Below, in pieces: positions 6,463 to 11,844 of a DNA stretch of 11,844 bases. The position numbers and the translations under genes were made by a program. Origin of the DNA: Dysgonamonadaceae bacterium (lineage in GTDB: Bacteria; Bacteroidota; Bacteroidia; Bacteroidales; Azobacteroidaceae); NCBI GenBank assembly GCA_031284225.1, contig JAITAH010000385.1:1-11844 (forward strand), in the 5' to 3' direction. Positions within the stretch are counted from its first letter, which is position 1, and each line of letters begins with the position of its first letter. A model generated the notes under the pieces. That model did no database searches. It had not been told where the DNA came from and was given only the letters and a program-made list of their open reading frames with translations.

Positions 6463-8385
6463 ATGAAAAATCAAGTACAAATAATATACAGGGCAAGCCT
6501 GCTTTTATTGGCCGGCTTCTTTTCCGGCGTTTTTTCCCCTCTGTCGGCAGCCGATTATTATCTTTCTCCCAATGGAGACGACGGTAAAAGCGGATTATCC
6601 CTCGAAGAGGCATGGAAATCGCCGAACAAGGCTTTTCAAACCCTTTCGGCAGGCGACGTCCTTTGGGTAAAAGGTGAAACTTATACCATTGCAGAACCCG
6701 TAAAGACCAAAAACGCAGGATCGCAATCCCGCCCCATCAAAGTGTATGCAGCCAGAGGCGAAAAACCGGTTTTCGATTGCTCTTCTTACCGGGCTTACGG
6801 AAGTGAAAACTCCGGAAAACGCGGGATTGAATTGCGCCAAGCATGGTGGCATGTGCGGGGTATTAAAGTATATCAGGCCGGAAACAGCGGTATTCTCATC
6901 GCCGGCGAAAACATTGTGGTAGAAGGCTGTGTCGTGGAAGAATGTGGACACGACGGATTTTCCATTGCAAGCGGCGCCAAAGATGCTTTGATATTGAATT
7001 GCGATTCCTACCGCAATGCCAATACCGATTCCAACGGTGAAAACGGCGACGGATTCGCAGCTAAAGAAGGTTCCGGGATTGTTTTCCGGGGTTGTCGCGC
7101 TTGGGAAAATTGCGACGACGGTTGGGATGTGTACGGAGGGAATCAAGCCGTGTTGATCGACAGTTGCTGGGCTTTCGGCAATGGCGTGAACTATTGGCCG
7201 CAATATATCTCTTCCTTTCAAGGCGACGGAAACGGATTCAAACTCGGCGGCGGTGGCGGCGTGGATGGAAATGCGCCGAACGTAGTAGTTAATTCTTTTG
7301 CTTTCAATAATGTAGCTAAAGGTTTCGATCAAAATCACAATGCTTGGGGAGTGACCGTCATCCATTCGACCGGCTACAACAACCACGGCATGGGAAACTT
7401 CGCCTTTCAGGAAGCGCCGGAAAGAGGAACGCACGTCATGATAAATAATCTTTCCTATGGTGGAACCGGACAGAACATCGCCACCGGAAGCGTCGAAACA
7501 ACCAACAGTTGGAATTTAGGGTTAAATTTCACAGACGATATGTTTGAAGCGCTGCCTGCTCCGGATAATGCCAACGCTAAATACGACCGCGACGATGATT
7601 ATCGCCTTACCGATCCGCGCTTAGTTGCGCTGTTCTCTCTAAAAAACGACAATCCGGCGATTGATAAAGGAACTGTCCAGACTTACATTCGCCTGAAACC
7701 CTATTATGCGATTCCCTATTGTGGAACGGCTCCGGACTTGGGCGCACGCGAATTTGTTTCGGGTGAATGGATTTATCCCGATCCGGATGAAACCGATCCG
7801 GGTACGAATCCGGGAACCAATCCGGAGAATCCCGGCAATCGCCCCGCGGGAACCAAGACGATTATCGTAGATGTGGCTAATCAATTCACCGTCAACTCAA
7901 GTAGCGTTTCTCCAATATGGGGACCTTTTGCTTTGGCTTCCGCCGAAAGCGCTGTTTTCGACATGCAGTCGGCCGGATCGTCGAACGGAACAATTGTCGT
8001 GGAATTTTCCAAAGACGGAACCGTTTGGGAACAAGTCGGAGGACAAGCGAAAAACGGAAGTACAAGCTGGGCAAATTCCAAGTCTATTCTCCTAAACGAC
8101 GAAGCAGCGCCTTGGGGACCAACAATCTCTATCCGTATGAACAACAGTTCCAACCGAAATGTAAATATCCGGAATCTGAAAATCACGGGGACGCTTTACG
8201 ATCCGGATTCATATACGGAAATCGTGAACTTAAAGCATGACGACGGAGAAATTGTCAATGTACAATATTATGATTTGAACGGAATAAAGGTTTCTCCCGA
8301 AACGAAGGGTTTTTTAATTAAAAAAGTCTTGTATTCCAACGGGAAATCGCAAGTGAACAAGGAAATGAAAATTCAAGGACACTGA
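6463..8385 (+). CDS. Secreted family PL9 polysaccharide lyase, close sister of the preceding gene
   Basis: The 640-residue product has a signal peptide (1-29, ending LSA), a PL9 beta-helix domain (30-435), a linker rich in Asp, Pro, Gly, Thr and Asn (438-465), a beta-rich module (466-585, with SPIWGPFALAS) and a tail (590-640, with YYDLNGIKV and IKKVLYSNGKSQ). Module and tail match those of the preceding gene. Expected calcium ligands are Asp196 in GDGFAAK and Asp218/219/222 in CDDGWD; the catalytic base is Lys260 in GNGFKLGG. The loop between the aspartates is two residues shorter than in the other three enzymes, and the segment before the catalytic lysine is longer, suggesting a different binding cleft. 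The start lies five bases after the previous stop. An aggag at 6456-6460 overlaps that stop but is only two bases from the ATG, so translational coupling is plausible. The exact pectic substrate is not readable. Confidence 0.93.
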   Translation: MKNQVQIIYRASLLLLAGFFSGVFSPLSAADYYLSPNGDDGKSGLSLEEAWKSPNKAFQTLSAGDVLWVKGETYTIAEPVKTKNAGSQSRPIKVYAARGEKPVFDCSSYRAYGSENSGKRGIELRQAWWHVRGIKVYQAGNSGILIAGENIVVEGCVVEECGHDGFSIASGAKDALILNCDSYRNANTDSNGENGDGFAAKEGSGIVFRGCRAWENCDDGWDVYGGNQAVLIDSCWAFGNGVNYWPQYISSFQGDGNGFKLGGGGGVDGNAPNVVVNSFAFNNVAKGFDQNHNAWGVTVIHSTGYNNHGMGNFAFQEAPERGTHVMINNLSYGGTGQNIATGSVETTNSWNLGLNFTDDMFEALPAPDNANAKYDRDDDYRLTDPRLVALFSLKNDNPAIDKGTVQTYIRLKPYYAIPYCGTAPDLGAREFVSGEWIYPDPDETDPGTNPGTNPENPGNRPAGTKTIIVDVANQFTVNSSSVSPIWGPFALASAESAVFDMQSAGSSNGTIVVEFSKDGTVWEQVGGQAKNGSTSWANSKSILLNDEAAPWGPTISIRMNNSSNRNVNIRNLKITGTLYDPDSYTEIVNLKHDDGEIVNVQYYDLNGIKVSPETKGFLIKKVLYSNGKSQVNKEMKIQGH

Positions 8386-8476
8386 AAACATTTATCCACT
8401 TCGGCAACGATATTGTCGAAAACAACAATGGTAAATACACATAAAATCGTTGAATTACACAATAGAAATTAGTATT

Positions 8477-10936
8477 ATGAACAAACGACTCATCTTTTTT
8501 TTATTCTATCTGATTGCCGTCTTGAATATTTCGGCAAAACAATATTTCATCGCAATCAACGGCAACGACTCCAACGAAGGATCAATTGCATCCCCCTTTG
8601 CCACATTCGATAAAGCTTACGCTTCGGTTGTTCCGGGCGACACGATTTACGTGCGCAGCGGAACATACGCTGTTTCCAAACGGTGGGAAATGAACAAAGC
8701 CGGAAATTTGGCCAACTATTACAAATTATGGGCTTATCCCGAAAATCCGGAGCAAGAAAACGGCGTGATCCTGAACGTCAGCGCCGACAACGGCATGCGT
8801 ATCGCTTCGGAAGGAAAATACTGGTATATCAGAGGGTTTACCATTCAAAATGCGAATGACAACGGTATCCGGATTTTCGGAAGCCACAATATCATCGAAA
8901 ATTGCGTGTTCAGAGGCAATTCCGACTCCGGATTATCCATCCAGCAATCCAACGGAACGGCTGCCAACGACGGCTCGATTGCCGGATACAATCTGGTGCT
9001 TAATTGCGATTCGTACGACAATATTGAGCAATCGGACGACGCCGACGGTTTCGCCTGTAAACTGTCGCCCGGCGCAGGAAACATTTTCCGCGGCTGCCGC
9101 GCATGGGCTAACGCCGACGACGGTTGGGATTTCTACTATTCCCGCTTCCAAACCATTGTGGAAGATTGTTGGACATTCAGCAACGGAATCAACGGCGGCA
9201 ACGGCAACGGATTCAAATCGAACGGAAGCGCCAGCAGCACTTCTACGCCCCGCACCCAAGCTTCACATGTCTATATCCGCAGCATCGCTTTCGACCACAA
9301 ATACAAAGCCGGTTCGAACAACAAAGGATTCGACCAAAATCACAATGAAGGAAACGTAACGATAATCAATTGTTTATCATTCGACAACGAAAAAAATTTC
9401 GCTTATCAGGAAGATACGCAAAACGGAAAAAATCACGTCTTCCGCAATTGTGTCGGTTTTGAACCTTACAGCGAAAAATTAGCACGTACTTTACTACCCG
9501 GCGAAGTTGTGAATGCCGGAACAAAAGACGAAATAAGCTACAGGGCAAGCAATACGTGGTTTGCTTCCACCATCGACGATCAGTACAATTCGTGGAATTT
9601 GTTTCCGGAAACAACCGAAGAAGTCGCTTCCCGCGACGATTATGTAACCTTGGACAAAACGGCGGCTATGGCCCCGCGGCAAGCCGGCGGTTCGTTGCCC
9701 GACAATGGCTTCGGCAGGCTGAAATCCGACAGTAAGCTCATCGACAAAGGAATCCCTTACACTTTCAACTTGGATTTAGACAGAGATGCTTATCCCGGCA
9801 ACCTCTATAACCCGCCTTATATTGTATCGACACACATTACCTCTTTGGACGGAATGCCCGACTTGGGTCCTTTTGAATTTGTCAAAGAATTGAATCCCAA
9901 TAATATTGCTCCTGTTGTATCTTTAACGGCTCCCGCCGATAACAGCGAGTTTGACCAAGGAACTCCGATTGTATTATCAGCCGCAGCCGTCGATACCGAC
10001 GGAAGCATTGCCCGCGTGGAATTTTACGCCGGCGCACATTTGTTAGGAATTGCGGCTGCCGCTCCTTATTCTTATACATGGACAAATCCGGCGGAAGGAA
10101 CGCATATTTTGTCCGCGATTGCTTACGACAACGAAGGGGGAACAGGCCTGTCGGCTACGGTTACCATCCGGGTGAAAAATTCCGGCAATCAGGGAGGAGC
10201 AACGACAGGAGAAACAAAACCGTTGCTGAAATTGACAAGTTACAGCTCTACGCTTACCGACGAAATCGTAAGCCAAGCGTGGGGAAAAGTCAATACGGTC
10301 GGTTCGGGAAGCAACGGCCGCATCAAACTGAATTTCAGCAGCAGCAAAGGCGGGACGCTGATTTCTCCTGCTATTGATTTGTCGAAATACGTCGTTCAAG
10401 ATTTAAACTTGCATTTTTGCAGTTCGGGCGGCGGCAACCGCAACCTGAACATTTATCTTTCTTTCGATGGCGGGGCAACCTATACTTCCGCTTATACACA
10501 ATCGGGCGGCAGCAACGGAACCGTTATTTCCGTCGCTTTCCCGCTTGCCGATAAAACCCCAACTTCCGGTACTTCATTTGTTCTGAAACTCGAAGCAGCC
10601 AATACAATAGAAGTGTGGGACATTGAAGTACTCGGAGCGGAGAAAATACTTACAGCGACAGATTCGATTCCGGTAAACAGGTTTTCCATATCCTGTGTTC
10701 CTTCTGTAACGGAAGGTTTTTCTTCCATCGTATTCGATTTGGAAGAAACAGCGCCGGTTCAAATCGCCCTTTACAATACGAACGGTCGTAAAGTAAAAGA
10801 TGTGGCATATAACAACTGGTTTCCCGCCGGACAAAATTCTGTTTTGTGCGACGTCAGCAAATTGAATAAAGGGCTATACATCTGCATTTTATCTTGCGGA
10901 GAATACTCCCGTTATACAAAAATTATAAAAAAATAA
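8477..10936 (+). CDS. Secreted family PL9 polysaccharide lyase with Ig-like and C-terminal beta modules and T9SS tail
   Basis: The 819-residue product has a signal peptide (1-20, ending ISA), a PL9 beta-helix domain (21-473), a bacterial Ig-like domain of the kind often found in secreted glycosidases (478-565, with VSLTAPADNSEF and RVEFYAGAHLLG), a beta-sandwich module (about 576-725) that may bind carbohydrate, and a T9SS type A tail (735-819, with IALYNTNGRKV and KGLYICIL). Expected calcium ligands are Asp190 in DADGFACK and Asp214/215/218 in ADDGWD. The catalytic base is Lys247, but its context is FKSNG instead of the FKLGG or IKLGG of the three sisters. ATG 8477 is chosen because it opens into the signal peptide; an in-frame TTG at 8450 would add nine residues before it. 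The 91-base gap upstream shows no convincing terminator or Bacteroidetes-type promoter, so it may belong to the same transcript. Confidence 0.92.
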   Translation: MNKRLIFFLFYLIAVLNISAKQYFIAINGNDSNEGSIASPFATFDKAYASVVPGDTIYVRSGTYAVSKRWEMNKAGNLANYYKLWAYPENPEQENGVILNVSADNGMRIASEGKYWYIRGFTIQNANDNGIRIFGSHNIIENCVFRGNSDSGLSIQQSNGTAANDGSIAGYNLVLNCDSYDNIEQSDDADGFACKLSPGAGNIFRGCRAWANADDGWDFYYSRFQTIVEDCWTFSNGINGGNGNGFKSNGSASSTSTPRTQASHVYIRSIAFDHKYKAGSNNKGFDQNHNEGNVTIINCLSFDNEKNFAYQEDTQNGKNHVFRNCVGFEPYSEKLARTLLPGEVVNAGTKDEISYRASNTWFASTIDDQYNSWNLFPETTEEVASRDDYVTLDKTAAMAPRQAGGSLPDNGFGRLKSDSKLIDKGIPYTFNLDLDRDAYPGNLYNPPYIVSTHITSLDGMPDLGPFEFVKELNPNNIAPVVSLTAPADNSEFDQGTPIVLSAAAVDTDGSIARVEFYAGAHLLGIAAAAPYSYTWTNPAEGTHILSAIAYDNEGGTGLSATVTIRVKNSGNQGGATTGETKPLLKLTSYSSTLTDEIVSQAWGKVNTVGSGSNGRIKLNFSSSKGGTLISPAIDLSKYVVQDLNLHFCSSGGGNRNLNIYLSFDGGATYTSAYTQSGGSNGTVISVAFPLADKTPTSGTSFVLKLEAANTIEVWDIEVLGAEKILTATDSIPVNRFSISCVPSVTEGFSSIVFDLEETAPVQIALYNTNGRKVKDVAYNNWFPAGQNSVLCDVSKLNKGLYICILSCGEYSRYTKIIKK

Positions 10937-10955
10937 ATATTCATGAAAAAAAATA

Positions 10956-11123
10956 ATGCAATTGCAAGGTGTAAGTTTTAAACTTAAAAAAGAAGTTTCA
11001 AAAATTGATAACGGAGAAATATTACCCGTACTTCAAGATATTGACACATTGAAAGATGTTCCTATAAATAAATCCCTTAATAAAAAAATAAACATACCTA
11101 ACCTAAATAACGAATGGTTTTAA
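10956..11123 (+). CDS. Small hypothetical reading frame (55 residues)
   Basis: An ATG-to-TAA frame lies between the last lyase and the next secreted-protein gene. The product is hydrophilic and lysine/asparagine/isoleucine-rich, starts MQLQGVSFKLKKEV and ends NIPNLNNEWF, with no signal peptide or membrane segment. I do not recognise it. An in-frame TGA sits at 10944-10946, so the frame cannot extend further upstream. An ATG at 10943 in another frame reads only 12 codons through an eight-base A run. It could be a genuine small gene, the tail of a decayed gene, or chance in AT-rich DNA. Its AT-rich codon use resembles the gene after it rather than the lyases before it. Confidence 0.3.
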   Translation: MQLQGVSFKLKKEVSKIDNGEILPVLQDIDTLKDVPINKSLNKKINIPNLNNEWF

Positions 11124-11144
11124 CAGAATAAGAAAATATTGAAT

Positions 11145-11844
11145 ATGAAACGAATCATTTTATTTATTTTTTCCGTAATAGTAGTGTCATTACAAGCTCA
11201 ATCCACAAGAGAAGTAACGAATGTGACCGAACGTTCCTATTATAAAGTGGAAGAGATAATTAACAATCCACAAACGATAACCGACAATAAAGTTTGGCAT
11301 TTTGATACGGGTTATCCCTGTATTGAAGCCGATGAAAGCGATAATGCAGAGTGCTTTTGCTATATGGGATTGCGTACCTTTAGAACAGGGAATCATAAAA
11401 TGTTTAATGGAAAAGAATATACGGAGTTACTTTCCAACAGCGTTAATAATCCAAATGAATGGACTACGGAAACATATCTCAGGGAAGCAAACAAACAGGT
11501 GTTTTTCTTTTCCGAAAAATGTGGAAAAGAATTTTTAATGTATGATTTTAATCTGAAATTAAACGATAAAATTGTATTGGTTGATTACCTGTTAACGGAA
11601 TGTGAATTAAACGAACAAGGTGAAGCCGGGCAGGGCGAGTCGTTTTTATATACGGTGGCTTTAACAGATTCTGTTATTTACAATCAAATAAAATATAAAC
11701 GTATTGAATTGCGGGGGAATATGCACCTTTACTGGATCGAAGGTTTGGGCGATATTTCGGGGATTTTATATCATTCCGCCGGTTGGGGCGGTGCGCTACT
11801 GCAATTGAGAGACAGTTATATATCTGAAAATCAAGTTTTTTTCA
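11145..11844 (+). CDS. Secreted protein of unknown function (5' part; runs off the window)
   Basis: The frame is open from ATG 11145 to the window end (233 complete codons). A signal peptide (MKRIILFIFSVIVVSLQA, cut before Gln19) shows export. The mature part is predicted mostly beta and includes KMFNGKEYTELL, VFFFSEKCGKEFLMYDFNL, DSVIYNQIKYKRIEL and WIEGLGDISGILY. These phrases resemble a common Bacteroidetes group of secreted proteins with a 'WIEGIGS-GLLY' type motif and often a T9SS tail. That match is from memory and the C-terminus is missing, so a T9SS tail can only be predicted. I see no catalytic motif. The codon use is more AT-rich than in the lyase cluster, and nothing ties it to pectin breakdown. 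A shorter frame at 11302-11538 in another register is a shadow of this gene. Confidence 0.8.
   Translation, partial: MKRIILFIFSVIVVSLQAQSTREVTNVTERSYYKVEEIINNPQTITDNKVWHFDTGYPCIEADESDNAECFCYMGLRTFRTGNHKMFNGKEYTELLSNSVNNPNEWTTETYLREANKQVFFFSEKCGKEFLMYDFNLKLNDKIVLVDYLLTECELNEQGEAGQGESFLYTVALTDSVIYNQIKYKRIELRGNMHLYWIEGLGDISGILYHSAGWGGALLQLRDSYISENQVFF

Noticed and set aside
6595..7434. 279-residue reverse-strand frame
   Set aside because: It lies wholly inside a well-supported PL9 gene, has no recognisable domain and reflects the codon bias of the opposite strand.
8450..8476. TTG start for the fourth PL9
   Set aside because: It adds nine polar residues ahead of a complete signal peptide; ATG 8477 fits better.

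Overview
The window looks like chromosomal DNA from a Bacteroidetes bacterium, most likely of the order Bacteroidales. Supporting signs are several large secreted polysaccharide lyases, C-terminal type IX secretion (T9SS) sorting domains, and weak or absent Shine-Dalgarno sites. All supported genes are on the + strand. I cannot name the species.

Layout: (1) Bases 1-194 hold the 3' end of a gene whose product ends in a P-I-G-D motif, a hydrophobic helix and a basic tail, the layout of a C-terminal sorting or anchoring signal. (2) Bases 196-350 hold an 8-bp-period repeat array (unit RGCACGAA) that turns round and runs back on the opposite strand, so it can fold into a long hairpin just before the next gene. 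(3) Bases 369-10936 are a pectin-degradation cluster: four paralogous family PL9 polysaccharide lyases (369-3089, 4490-6457, 6463-8385, 8477-10936) and one family PL1 pectate lyase (3199-4473). The PL1 gene carries an in-frame TAA at codon 49. A strong terminator-like hairpin separates the first PL9 gene from the rest. The other four genes are closely spaced and probably co-transcribed. (4) From 10937 on the DNA is visibly more AT-rich. It holds a weakly supported 55-residue reading frame and the first 233 residues of an unrelated secreted protein that runs off the window.

How the genes work together: every complete cluster product has a signal peptide and a C-terminal T9SS tail or a tail-like segment, so the enzymes are expected at the cell surface or outside the cell. 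They should cut polygalacturonate and/or rhamnogalacturonan I backbones by beta-elimination. All four PL9 enzymes keep the calcium-binding aspartates and catalytic lysine of the family. They differ mainly in accessory modules (jelly-roll-like, Fn3-like, Ig-like and an unassigned beta-rich module), which suggests one catalytic fold diversified for different binding targets. No SusC/SusD pair, sugar transporter or regulator lies within the window.

No wholly new system is evident. The points most worth a second look are the nonsense codon in the PL1 gene, the 8-bp-period inverted repeat, the PL9 expansion with module shuffling, the non-canonical C-terminal tail shared by the two middle PL9 enzymes, and the sorting-signal-like tail of the first partial gene.
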